From: Bacteroidetes bacterium UBA1860
GTDB lineage: Bacteria > Bacteroidota > Rhodothermia > Balneolales > Balneolaceae
DNA: 9,401 nucleotides
Reading direction: 5' to 3'
Assembly (NCBI GenBank): GCA_002338335.1
Contig: DDIC01000048.1
Span: 1 to 9,401, forward strand
Within the stretch, counting starts at the first letter, position 1. Every line of letters begins with the position of its first letter. Positions 1 to 7,539 of this stretch are shown here, piece by piece. Made by a program: the position numbers and the translations under genes. The notes below the pieces were generated by a model. The model was given only the letters and a program-made list of their open reading frames with translations, ran no database searches and was not told the origin of the DNA.

Positions 1-1
1 C

Positions 2-2137
2 GTAACGGGGTTGAGCTATGAAGACCCCGCGCCGAATCTGTTCTCCTTTAATTCTCCAAAGGGGGCTTGCAAAGGGTGTAATGGCTTGGGATATCGCTAT
101 GATATCGATCGTGAACTGGTGATACCAAATCCCGATCAATCGATTCGCCAAGGGGGCATCCGGTTTTTGGGCAAGCCGCGGGATATGTTCCAATTTAGTC
201 TGCTAGAGGCTGTCCTTGAGGCGTATGATGTCGATTTTGATACTCCCCTCAAAAAGTACTCGGACGACTTCATGGATGTCTTATTTGAGGGCTCAGGGCG
301 TGAAAAATTTGATGTGATTGTTGAGGGAGGAAGCGCGGGAGCAGGAACGGGTCAACGAAATCGGGGTGTAACCTACCGCCATGCTTATCCAGGGCTCAAG
401 CGGACGATTCGGGAGCAATATGAGGGGAGCAAGTCGAGCAATGTGCGGGCGAAGGCGGAAGCATTCATGTCAAAGATGACCTGTTCGGAATGTGAGGGTG
501 GTCGTCTCAACAAAGAAGCCCTCTCCTACCGGCTTGGAGACTACAATATTGCAGAACTCTCGAGTATGGATATCGCTCAATTCCGAGATACGTTGGGGAG
601 CATGGAATTATCCGAAAGGCAACGTCAAATTGGTCACTTGGTGCTCAAAGAGGTGCTCGATCGCGCCGATTTTCTGCTGAATGTGGGATTGGGCTACCTA
701 TCGCTGGATAGAGAAGCGCAAACTTTGAGCGGAGGGGAGGCTCAGCGTATTCGCTTAGCCACTCAAATTGGGACACAGCTTGTGGGTGTGCTCTATGTGT
801 TGGATGAGCCAAGTATTGGGCTCCATCAACGCGATAATGTGAAATTGATTCAGTCGTTGGAGCAGCTTCGCGACCTAGGGAATTCTGTGTTGGTGGTGGA
901 GCATGATCGTGAGACGATTGAACGTGCCGATTTTGTGGTGGATTTGGGTCCAGGGGCAGGGACGCATGGAGGTCATTTGATTAGCGCTGGGGTTCCTGAG
1001 GAGATGCCTGATGCCTCCCTAACGGCGCAATACATGAAAGATGTGCGCCAAATCTATGTGGCGAAAACCCCTCGCAAAGGCAATGGGAAAACCCTCACGT
1101 TGCGGGGCGCTACGGGGCATAATCTTAAGGATGTGACGCTGACTCTTCCGCTGGGGACATTTATTTGTGTCACTGGCGTGAGTGGCAGCGGGAAGAGCTC
1201 ACTCATTAATCACACCTTGACACCGTTGCTTAGCCAACATTTTTATAAATCACTGGCAACACCTCTTCCCTATCAATCGATGGAGGGAATGGACCACATC
1301 GATAAGATTATCAGTATCGACCAGAGCCCCATCGGTCGAACGCCACGATCCAATCCGGGAACCTACACCAAAGTGTTTGATCATATTCGGATGTTGTTTG
1401 CGGAGCTGCCTGAGTCAAAAATTCGTGGGTATGGACAAGGGCGTTTTTCGTTTAATGTGAAGGGTGGCCGTTGCGAAACATGCACAGGCGATGGGGTGCG
1501 CAAAATTGAAATGAACTTCCTGCCCGATGTGTATGTCGCGTGTGAGCGGTGTGGGGGCAAGCGATACAACCGTGATACACTTGAGATCTTCTATCAAGGT
1601 AAAACGATCCATGATGTGCTCGAGATGCCGGTGGAGGAGGCCGTGGAGTTTTTCAAGAACATCCCTTCCATTCATCGCAAATTGGAAACTCTGATGTCTG
1701 TGGGGCTAGGCTACATTACCCTGGGGCAGTCCAGCACGACCATCAGTGGTGGGGAGGCGCAAAGGATGAAATTATCGAGAGAGCTCTCCAAATCGGGCAC
1801 TGGGAATACGCTCTATGTGATGGACGAGCCGACCACGGGGCTCCATTTCCATGATGTGAAACAGCTTGTGGATGTGGTCCAACGGCTTGTGGATCGTGGC
1901 AATACGGTAATTGTGATTGAGCATAATATGGACCTCATTAAAGCAGCAGATTGGGTGATTGATATGGGGCCTGAGGGAGGTCGTGGTGGTGGAGAGATTC
2001 TCGTGGAGGGGACTCCCAAGCAGCTCGCGTCGCTCAAAGGAGAGGCAATGAAGCGAAGCTACACCGCGCAGTTTTTGAAGGAAGAATTTGATCGGATTCA
2101 AAAGGCCCCAAAACCGATTGTCGAAACACTTTCATGA
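2..2137 (+). CDS. uvrA: UvrABC system protein A, 5'-truncated by window edge
   Basis: DNA-damage recognition ATPase of nucleotide excision repair; it dimerises, loads UvrB on damaged DNA and acts in the cytoplasm. The frame is open from base 2, so the TTG at 11 is an internal Leu codon. About 230-250 N-terminal residues, including the first Walker A and the first Cys pair of the first zinc site, lie outside the window. Numbering from that TTG: Cys pair GACKGC (18-23); insertion-domain zinc pair CSEC (158-161); ABC signature LSGGEAQRIRLA (239-250); Walker B YVLDEPSIGLH (262-272); H-loop VVEHD (295-299); second Walker A GVSGSGKSS (389-397); third zinc module CETC and CERC (488-491, 511-514); second signature ISGGEAQRMKLS (578-589); Walker B YVMDEPTTGLH (602-612); H-loop VIEHN (635-639). 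All motifs expected in this part are intact and the C-terminus has the usual length. A 61-bp gap with a candidate promoter follows, so secD is probably transcribed separately. Identification is secure. Confidence 0.97.
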   Translation, partial: VTGLSYEDPAPNLFSFNSPKGACKGCNGLGYRYDIDRELVIPNPDQSIRQGGIRFLGKPRDMFQFSLLEAVLEAYDVDFDTPLKKYSDDFMDVLFEGSGREKFDVIVEGGSAGAGTGQRNRGVTYRHAYPGLKRTIREQYEGSKSSNVRAKAEAFMSKMTCSECEGGRLNKEALSYRLGDYNIAELSSMDIAQFRDTLGSMELSERQRQIGHLVLKEVLDRADFLLNVGLGYLSLDREAQTLSGGEAQRIRLATQIGTQLVGVLYVLDEPSIGLHQRDNVKLIQSLEQLRDLGNSVLVVEHDRETIERADFVVDLGPGAGTHGGHLISAGVPEEMPDASLTAQYMKDVRQIYVAKTPRKGNGKTLTLRGATGHNLKDVTLTLPLGTFICVTGVSGSGKSSLINHTLTPLLSQHFYKSLATPLPYQSMEGMDHIDKIISIDQSPIGRTPRSNPGTYTKVFDHIRMLFAELPESKIRGYGQGRFSFNVKGGRCETCTGDGVRKIEMNFLPDVYVACERCGGKRYNRDTLEIFYQGKTIHDVLEMPVEEAVEFFKNIPSIHRKLETLMSVGLGYITLGQSSTTISGGEAQRMKLSRELSKSGTGNTLYVMDEPTTGLHFHDVKQLVDVVQRLVDRGNTVIVIEHNMDLIKAADWVIDMGPEGGRGGGEILVEGTPKQLASLKGEAMKRSYTAQFLKEEFDRIQKAPKPIVETLS

Positions 2138-2161
2138 GAGCCATGAACTTGTTTATATTTA
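2130..2161 (+). promoter_or_regulatory. Candidate Bacteroidota-type promoter upstream of secD
   Basis: TTTC (2130-2133), a 20-nt spacer and TATATTTA (2154-2161) resemble the Bacteroidota -33/-7 elements TTTG / TAnnTTTG with one mismatch in each. Transcription would begin near 2167-2170, giving a leader of about 30 nt before the secD ATG at 2199. The upstream box overlaps the last codons of uvrA. The same arrangement and spacer length occur before the tRNA gene. No transcript data are available, so this is a pattern match only. Confidence 0.4.
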
Positions 2162-2198
2162 ATGTTTGCTCATTTGCACTAGATAACCCCCTATTCTA

Positions 2199-3998
2199 AT
2201 GAAAGGATTTGGATTACGCTCCGCGGCGATTGTCGCATTTTTGCTGTTAACACTCTTTTATTTGTTTCCCACGGTCCGTTTGGCCCTCATGGAGCGTAAT
2301 GCGGACAGCCTTCCTGAGGCCGATCGTGCGTTTTATTTGGAGCAAAATCGTACGGTGATGGAGGACCTTCGCGAGCAAGCCATTTCATTGGGGTTGGACT
2401 TGAAAGGTGGGATGCATGTGTCGCTTGAGGTTGGAACCGCTGAGTTAATGCTCGAATTAGCAGGTGAGTATGGCGACGACACGTTTGAATCCCAGGTGGC
2501 AGAGGCTGAGGCGATTGCACTGGAGGATCGGACAGACATTGTTGATGAGTTTGTGGAGATCTTCACGACGGCGAATCCTGAAGGGCGCTTGAGTCGCTAT
2601 TTCCGCTCGGATGCTGCCGAAATCGGACGGACGTCCACCAATGAAGAGATTGTGCTTTACCTCAAAACGCAACGAGATGCAGCAGTCGATCGTGCAATGG
2701 AGATTGTCCGCAACCGTGTGGATCGCTTTGGTGTGACTGAGCCTGCGATTTACAAGCAAGGGGCAAATCGGATTGTGGTGGAGTTGCCGGGTGTGGACGA
2801 CAAGGAGCGTGTACGTAATCTGCTTAAAGGGACGGCAAGGCTTGAGTTTCGTTTGGCTGCCGATGGCGAAGAGCTCATTGCTGCTCGCGAACGTGTATAC
2901 GACTATTTCCAGCCAAATGCGGCCGATTCAGCTAGTGGTGGTGTGAATCTGCTGAACGACTTATTGATCCTGCAAGGGAATTCGAATGTGGTCTTTGGGT
3001 ACGCAGCCGAGACCGATATTGCCGAGGTTAATGAGTACATCAGCGAGGAAGAGGTTCAGCGCTTGTTACCTCGCAACACCACGCTCTTATGGGCGGCGAG
3101 TGAGTTTGCTCAGGATGAGACCAATAGCTATTTCGAGTTGATTGGGGTGCGATCCGAAGCGGAGCTCACCGGAGATGTCATAACCGAGGCGAGCGTCCAA
3201 TTTGATCCTGTAACCAACATCCCGGAAGTTTCTATGTCGATGAACACGCAGGGTGCTCGTACGTGGTCTCGCATTACAGGAGCAAATATCAATAAGCCGA
3301 TCGCCATTGTGCTCGATGGTGTGGTGTACTCCTACCCTGTGGTGCAAAACAAGATTAGCAATGGACAGTCCTCCATTAATGGGCTAGCCGATTTGGCGGA
3401 AGCGGAAGATTTGGTGAATATCCTGCTCTCAGGTGCGTTGCCTGCGCCTCTAGAAATTATTGAGGAGCAAACGGTTGGAGCGACACTTGGTGAAGCCTCG
3501 ATTCGCGCGGGATTGTTTTCGATTGTCACAGGATTGACGATTGTAGCCCTATTTATGATGGTCTATTATCGTGGAGGGGGTGCGGTTGCCGATTTGGCGC
3601 TCCTTGTGAATATCATCTTTATTCTTGGGATTCTGGCGGCTTTCAAAGCGACGCTGACACTGCCTGGAATTGCAGGAATCGTCCTTACCATTGGTATGGC
3701 GGTGGATGCCAACGTACTCATTTTTGACCGCATCCGTGAAGAGATGCGTCTTGGCAAGACGTTGAAAGCTGGGATTGAAAGTGGGTACAACAACGCGCTG
3801 AGTGCCATTTTGGACGCCAATGTAACTACGTTTTTTGTGGGTGTGATTCTGTACAGCTTTGGAGTTGGCCCAATCAAAGGATTTGCCGTTACACTGATGG
3901 CAGGAATTGCTTCTTCTTTGTTTAGTGCCTTGATCTTGTCCCGTGTACTCGTCGAAAACCTTGCGTATCGGGAAAAATCCGCCATTAGCTTTGGATAA
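2199..3998 (+). CDS. secD: Protein translocase subunit SecD
   Basis: Inner-membrane auxiliary subunit of the Sec translocon. With SecF it uses the proton gradient to pull secreted proteins out of SecYEG on the outer face. Visible parts of the 599-residue protein: first membrane helix at about 8-26; motif LGLDLKGGMHVSLEV (64-78); the conserved first periplasmic region with NRVDRFGVTEPAI (172-184) and IVVELPGV (192-199); a long periplasmic head to about 400; SGALPAPLEIIEEQTVGATL (411-430); then a C-terminal bundle of five helices (about 436-456, 462-482, 488-509, 541-562, 565-586). The fifth SecD signature GMAVDANVLIFDRIREE (499-515) carries the conserved Asp of the membrane domain. The ATG at 2199 places the first helix correctly; no Shine-Dalgarno is present, only a C5 tract 7 nt upstream. 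secF follows after 49 bp. SecD is not fused to SecF, unlike in many Bacteroidota. Confidence 0.97.
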   Translation: MKGFGLRSAAIVAFLLLTLFYLFPTVRLALMERNADSLPEADRAFYLEQNRTVMEDLREQAISLGLDLKGGMHVSLEVGTAELMLELAGEYGDDTFESQVAEAEAIALEDRTDIVDEFVEIFTTANPEGRLSRYFRSDAAEIGRTSTNEEIVLYLKTQRDAAVDRAMEIVRNRVDRFGVTEPAIYKQGANRIVVELPGVDDKERVRNLLKGTARLEFRLAADGEELIAARERVYDYFQPNAADSASGGVNLLNDLLILQGNSNVVFGYAAETDIAEVNEYISEEEVQRLLPRNTTLLWAASEFAQDETNSYFELIGVRSEAELTGDVITEASVQFDPVTNIPEVSMSMNTQGARTWSRITGANINKPIAIVLDGVVYSYPVVQNKISNGQSSINGLADLAEAEDLVNILLSGALPAPLEIIEEQTVGATLGEASIRAGLFSIVTGLTIVALFMMVYYRGGGAVADLALLVNIIFILGILAAFKATLTLPGIAGIVLTIGMAVDANVLIFDRIREEMRLGKTLKAGIESGYNNALSAILDANVTTFFVGVILYSFGVGPIKGFAVTLMAGIASSLFSALILSRVLVENLAYREKSAISFG

Positions 3999-4047
3999 AG
4001 AATCCTATCAACCAAGACAGTAGCCTTTTTCACTTGACCCCCCAATT

Positions 4048-4962
4048 ATGAGATGGTTTGAAACCCCTTCCTTTGACTTTGTGTCCACCCACCGTAAGGC
4101 CTATATCTTTTCGGCTATACTATTTGTGGCCTCTCTTGCCATTATCCTCGTCAAAGGACTCCAATATGGCATCGATTTCCGTGGCGGGAAAGAATTTGTT
4201 GTCACGTTTAGCGAACCCATTGAGGTTGTCGATGTGCGCGAGGCGCTTGTTGAGCCACTTGGCAGCACACCAGAGGTGAAAAGATTTGGCGCGGATACCG
4301 ATTTAATGATTCGTACCGATGCAGAAGGCACCATTAACGAGGTGCAAGGATTGTTGCTTGGAGGCTTGGCTGAGGCATTTCAAGGGGTAGAGACGTCGGT
4401 CGAGAAGACCTACATCGTGTCTCCACGCTTTGCCGAAGACCTTAAGTTGGGCGCGATTAATTCCATCTTGTTTGCGGTCTCCATCATCTTTCTTTACATC
4501 CTGATTCGATTCCGCTACTGGTACTATTCGCTTGGAGCGGTGGTGGCCTTGATCCACGACGTGGTGATCGTTTTGGGGATCTTTACGCTACTCTCAGACT
4601 GGGTACCCTTCAGCATTCAGATTGATCAAGCGATGATTGCAGCCTTCCTCACCATTGTGGGATACTCACTGAATGATACGGTGGTGGTGTTTGACCGAAT
4701 TCGTGAAAACTCTAAAGCCTACAAGCAACTTGCGTTTTCTGATATGGTGAACCGTAGCTTGAATGATACACTGAGCCGCACGGTCATTACCTCAATTACC
4801 ACGCTCTTTGTGGTTGTGATTTTGTTTGTCTTTGGAGGCGAAGTGCTCAAAGGGTTCTCTCTTGCACTAATTATCGGGGTAATTTTAGGGACCTATAGTT
4901 CGTTGTTTATTGGTAGTGCGATGATTGTGGAGTTGAAAACTCTGCGCGCCAAAAAAGACTAA
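4048..4962 (+). CDS. secF: Protein translocase subunit SecF
   Basis: Partner of SecD in the proton-driven auxiliary complex of the Sec translocon; an inner-membrane protein. The 304 residues match the usual SecF length. First membrane helix about 17-36, immediately followed by GIDFRGG (41-47), the SecF/SecD signature. A short periplasmic domain runs to about 130. Then come five helices: about 136-154, 160-182 (with YYSLGAVVALIHDVVIVLG, 159-177), 192-214 (AAFLTIVGYSLNDTVVVFDR, 198-217), 246-263 and 268-292. The motif LNDTLSRTVITSITTL (238-253) is also characteristic. Start: ATG at 4048, preceded by a C6 tract and no Shine-Dalgarno. It is 49 bp behind secD and 17 bp ahead of the STAS gene, so all are probably on one transcript. 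No yajC is present in the window. Confidence 0.97.
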   Translation: MRWFETPSFDFVSTHRKAYIFSAILFVASLAIILVKGLQYGIDFRGGKEFVVTFSEPIEVVDVREALVEPLGSTPEVKRFGADTDLMIRTDAEGTINEVQGLLLGGLAEAFQGVETSVEKTYIVSPRFAEDLKLGAINSILFAVSIIFLYILIRFRYWYYSLGAVVALIHDVVIVLGIFTLLSDWVPFSIQIDQAMIAAFLTIVGYSLNDTVVVFDRIRENSKAYKQLAFSDMVNRSLNDTLSRTVITSITTLFVVVILFVFGGEVLKGFSLALIIGVILGTYSSLFIGSAMIVELKTLRAKKD

Positions 4963-4979
4963 CCTGAAATGAGCCCCTC

Positions 4980-5321
4980 ATGATCCTCTCCTCTCGACAA
5001 GAACAAGATGTTGTAGTTTACACTCTGGCAGATGATGTACTAGGGGGGGCGGATTCACTTGTGCTGAATGAGGCAATCCACGAGGCGATTGGTGAGGGTG
5101 CAAAAAAGTTTGTGATCGAACTTGGCGATGTGAAATTCATGAGCTCTACGGGGCTTGGGATGCTCATTGGCGCTCACACAACGATCAAAAAAGCTGATGC
5201 CACGTTGGTGATTGCAGGGGCTACAGAAAAGATTTCTGAACTTTTTTATATCACAAAATTGGACACCATCTTTACGCTTGCCGCCCATACAGCGGCTGCG
5301 CTTGACCAACTTGAGGCCTGA
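4980..5321 (+). CDS. Single-domain STAS protein, anti-sigma-factor antagonist type
   Basis: A 113-residue cytoplasmic protein consisting of one STAS domain, of the SpoIIAA/RsbV kind. In known systems such proteins bind an anti-sigma kinase when unphosphorylated and so free a sigma factor, or act as switch proteins in partner-switching pathways. The diagnostic segment is VIELGDVKFMSSTGLGMLIG (45-64). By alignment with Bacillus subtilis RsbV, Ser56 matches the phosphorylated Ser56, and Ser55 replaces the usual Asp before it. The C-terminal half keeps the family pattern of a beta strand (TLVIAG, 75-80) followed by SELFYITKLDTIFTL (86-100). No anti-sigma kinase, phosphatase or sigma factor is in the window, so the partner is unknown. 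It lies 17 bp after secF and only 2 bp before purA, which suggests co-transcription and possibly translational coupling. The family assignment is firm; the pathway is not. Confidence 0.88.
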   Translation: MILSSRQEQDVVVYTLADDVLGGADSLVLNEAIHEAIGEGAKKFVIELGDVKFMSSTGLGMLIGAHTTIKKADATLVIAGATEKISELFYITKLDTIFTLAAHTAAALDQLEA

Positions 5322-5323
5322 CG

Positions 5324-6607
5324 ATGTCTGTTCGTGTCGTTGTGGGTGCCCAATGGGGAGATGAAGGCAAGGGCAAAATCGTCGACACGCTTGCCAAGGA
5401 AGCGCGCTATGTGATTCGATATCAAGGGGGCGCCAATGCTGGGCACACGCTAAAATTTGATAACACCGAAGTTGTACTTCATTTGATTCCGTCGGGGATT
5501 TTTAATGGGGACGCTGTATGTGTGATTGGCAATGGTGTAGTAGCAGATCCAATTAAACTGGCCGAAGAGATTGAGAGTGTTCGTGCTAAAGGGATCTCAC
5601 TTGAAGGGCGTTTCAAGATTTCTGATTCTGCCCATGTGATTTTACCCTATCACCGAGTGTTGGATCAGGTGAAGGAGAAGCATCGCGGTGCTGGCGCCAT
5701 TGGTACAACAGGTCGTGGTATTGGGCCTGCCTATGTAAGTAAATTGGCTCGTGTGGGGATTCGTATGGGTGATCTGCTGGATTTGGATCAGGCCGTTGAA
5801 AGGATGCGTGCCGTTGTGGGCGAGATTAACCACTCCCTCGTGACAGTCTATGATGAAGAGCCTTTGTCACTGGAGACCATGATTGCAGAGCTGAAGCCGG
5901 CGATTGAGGCGATTCGACCCTTTATTTGTCCAACGGTGCATGAACTACATGATGCTGTAGAGCGTGGAGAGTCCATCTTATTGGAAGGTGCGCAGGGAAG
6001 CCTTTTGGATATTGACCATGGGACGTATCCCTATGTCACATCATCGACACCAACGAGCGGTGGAGCGTGCACAGGAAGTGGACTCTCGCCACGGTCGATT
6101 ACCCATGTAATGGGGATTACCAAGGCCTATTGTACTCGTGTGGGCAATGGTCCATTTCCGACCGAACTAGATGACGAGGCAGGGGAGTTGCTACGCAAAG
6201 AGGGGCGTGAGTTTGGTGCTACCACTGGCCGTCCTAGACGATGTGGATGGCTCGATTTGGTGGCTCTAAGGTACGCGGTGCGACTCAACGGCATGAATGA
6301 AATCGCTTTGACCAAACTCGATGTACTGGATCATTTTGAGGAGATCAAGGTGTGTGTTGGATATGAAATAGACGGCCAGCGAGTGGATGAATTCCCCACA
6401 AAGCTGAGTGATTTAGATCGCGTGGTGCCCCTCTATGAAACCCTTCCAGGCTGGAAAGGAGAAACCACACGCAATATCGACACGTTTGAAGGGTTGCCTG
6501 CTGCTGCTCGGGCATATGTAGAATGGATAGAAGGGAAGCTGGGCGTGCCATTTACCATTGTAAGCACGGGTCCTGGACGTGAAGAGACGTTGCAGCGTAC
6601 GACGTAG
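5324..6607 (+). CDS. purA: Adenylosuccinate synthetase
   Basis: Converts IMP, aspartate and GTP to adenylosuccinate, the first committed step from IMP to AMP; a cytoplasmic homodimer. The 427 residues match the family length. Seen in order: GTP-binding and catalytic loop QWGDEGKGKIVD (10-21), with Asp13 at the catalytic position; GGANAGHT (35-42), with His41 at the catalytic position and the same numbering as Escherichia coli PurA; IGTTGRGIGPAY (126-137), contacting IMP; EGAQGSLLDIDHGTYPYVTS (221-240); ATTGRPRRCGWLD (299-311), the Asp/IMP-binding loop; TKLDVLD (330-336), for guanine recognition; STGPGREE (414-421) near the C-terminus. Start ATG at 5324, 2 bp after the stop of the STAS gene, so it is likely the last gene of the secD-secF-STAS-purA transcript. 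The tRNA-Gly promoter candidate overlaps its 3' end. Nothing is degenerate. Confidence 0.98.
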   Translation: MSVRVVVGAQWGDEGKGKIVDTLAKEARYVIRYQGGANAGHTLKFDNTEVVLHLIPSGIFNGDAVCVIGNGVVADPIKLAEEIESVRAKGISLEGRFKISDSAHVILPYHRVLDQVKEKHRGAGAIGTTGRGIGPAYVSKLARVGIRMGDLLDLDQAVERMRAVVGEINHSLVTVYDEEPLSLETMIAELKPAIEAIRPFICPTVHELHDAVERGESILLEGAQGSLLDIDHGTYPYVTSSTPTSGGACTGSGLSPRSITHVMGITKAYCTRVGNGPFPTELDDEAGELLRKEGREFGATTGRPRRCGWLDLVALRYAVRLNGMNEIALTKLDVLDHFEEIKVCVGYEIDGQRVDEFPTKLSDLDRVVPLYETLPGWKGETTRNIDTFEGLPAAARAYVEWIEGKLGVPFTIVSTGPGREETLQRTT

Positions 6608-6620
6608 CGTCGTATATTTG
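6589..6620 (+). promoter_or_regulatory. Candidate Bacteroidota-type promoter for tRNA-Gly
   Basis: GTTG (6589-6592), 20 nt, then TATATTTG (6613-6620), an exact match to the Bacteroidota -7 consensus TAnnTTTG with a 3-of-4 match to the -33 TTTG. A start near 6626-6629 would give a pre-tRNA leader of roughly 11-14 nt before the mature 5' end at 6640. The upstream box lies within the end of purA. This is the stronger of the two promoter matches in the window. Confidence 0.5.
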
Positions 6621-6639
6621 TTTTTCCCCTAAAGGATAC

Positions 6640-6712
6640 GCGAGAGTAGCTCAGCTGGTAGAGCACAACCTTGCCAAGGTTGGGGTCGCGAGTTCGAATC
6701 TCGTTTCTCGCT
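6640..6712 (+). tRNA. tRNA-Gly (anticodon GCC)
   Basis: A complete cloverleaf can be folded by hand. Acceptor stem GCGAGAG (6640-6646) pairs with TTCTCGC (6705-6711), with one G-U pair at the base. D stem GCTC (6649-6652) pairs with GAGC (6661-6664). Anticodon stem CAACC (6666-6670) pairs with GGTTG (6678-6682) around loop TTGCCAA, which puts anticodon GCC at 6673-6675. The variable loop is GGGTC. T stem GCGAG (6688-6692) pairs with CTCGT (6700-6704) around TTCGAAT. The discriminator is T (U in RNA), as expected for bacterial glycine tRNAs. The CCA end is not encoded; TCAT follows, so CCA must be added enzymatically. It reads GGC and GGU codons. Confidence 0.97.
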
Positions 6713-6716
6713 CATC

Positions 6717-6745
6717 AAAAGCCTCCCATTTCGGGGGGCTTTTTT
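6717..6745 (+). terminator. Rho-independent terminator after tRNA-Gly, possibly bidirectional
   Basis: GCCTCCC (6721-6727) pairs with GGGGGGC (6733-6739) around the loop ATTTC, with one T-G wobble, followed by six T (6740-6745). Four A before the stem (6717-6720) extend the pairing and give the opposite strand a TTTT tail. The hairpin therefore probably ends both the tRNA transcript and the converging transcript of the membrane-protein gene whose stop codon lies 18 bp further on. Confidence 0.9.
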
Positions 6746-6763
6746 CGTTGGCCTGGCAACGTC

Positions 6764-7483
6764 TCACATCGGGTGGTCTTGAAGGACGTCTTCAATGTTT
6801 TTGAGGATGAGTGAATCCCGTGCGATGCCTTCCAAAATGTCCCTGACGTAAGAGCGGGAATATTCAAAGCGCAGGCGGATGAGGTTGAAGTCCTCGTCGT
6901 CCAGTTCGACCCCGTCCGCCAAAGCTCCGTACGAGCGGTACAAGGACTGGCCTATTGGACGGTTCGGAATGTTCGGAGCGTGCAAATCACGGCCTGCCGT
7001 TTTTTCATTAAACACCCTGACCAATTCGTCGTTCGTCACGTAGATGTGGTTCTCGTATTGCTTGTAGACTTGATGGCTCGAGTACTTTTTTTGGAGCAAC
7101 ATGATGAGAGAGTCGTTCTCCACAAGCTCCATCAAGCCCGAATTTCTCAGGGTCAAGTACTCCTCGGGGTTGTCGACGAAAATGGTCCAGGCCTTGGATG
7201 CGATGCTCAAGTAATGGCCGATGGAATCTCTGTGATCGACACGAAATTCATCGTAGTCCTCAATGAGGGTTTGGCACGCTTTGGCCGTCTTGGAGTGAAT
7301 CCGGTGGTTGACCCAACTGTCGGAGATGTCGGCCTTCACGTTGGCGGCCAAGCGGGCAAGTGAGTGGTTCTTCAACTCGTCCTTGTAGGCGGTTGCCCTG
7401 TGCTTTTCCACGTAGAAGGAAATGAGCACACCAGTCACGACCACGAAGAACTCCACCGCGTATTTGGCGAGGTACTTGTTCAT
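6764..7483 (-). CDS. Membrane-anchored DUF6090-like protein, paralogue 1
   Basis: Function unknown; 239 residues. A short basic N-terminus (MNKYLAKY) precedes one membrane helix (about 9-25, VEFFVVVTGVLISFYV) that begins with a Glu (11) and carries a Gly seven residues later (18). The rest is polar and probably mostly helical, with LARLAANVKADISDS (42-56), DNPEEYLTLRNSGLMELVEN (104-123) and DSLIMLLQKKYSSH (124-137). This layout (membrane helix, L-rich helix with regularly spaced acidic residues, a YLxLxxSG block, then L..LL..Y) resembles DUF6090-type proteins of Bacteroidota; I recall that family from memory and could not search. Membrane topology cannot be fixed by charge, since both flanks are basic. 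It lies 56 bp downstream of paralogue 2 on the same strand and ends 18 bp from the shared terminator. The protein is about two thirds identical by eye to paralogue 3 over its first 164 residues. Its codons favour C/G endings. Confidence 0.8.
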   Translation of the reverse strand: MNKYLAKYAVEFFVVVTGVLISFYVEKHRATAYKDELKNHSLARLAANVKADISDSWVNHRIHSKTAKACQTLIEDYDEFRVDHRDSIGHYLSIASKAWTIFVDNPEEYLTLRNSGLMELVENDSLIMLLQKKYSSHQVYKQYENHIYVTNDELVRVFNEKTAGRDLHAPNIPNRPIGQSLYRSYGALADGVELDDEDFNLIRLRFEYSRSYVRDILEGIARDSLILKNIEDVLQDHPM

Positions 7484-7539
7484 GCCTTAATGTATAAGAG
7501 AACGTTCAGAAAACCCTGAAACCACGCAGCCAACTCCCC

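Noticed and set aside
11..2137. TTG at 11 as the start of a 708-residue UvrA
   Set aside because: The frame stays open to the window edge, and the protein would lack the first nucleotide-binding half; it is a gene cut by the window, not a short UvrA.
6980..7363. 127-residue open frame on the + strand opposite paralogue 1
   Set aside because: The family similarity of paralogue 1 is in the - strand frame; this one shows no domain features and arises from C/G-ending codons on the other strand.
7500..7507. Palindrome GAACGTTC between paralogues 1 and 2 as a LexA-like operator
   Set aside because: The known Gram-positive SOS box has a 4-nt spacer between GAAC and GTTC, absent here; an 8-bp palindrome is expected by chance.
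7505..7520. TTCAG / CTGAA hairpin between paralogues 2 and 1 as a terminator
   Set aside because: Only five pairs with a 6-nt loop and no following T-run on the - strand; too weak to terminate.
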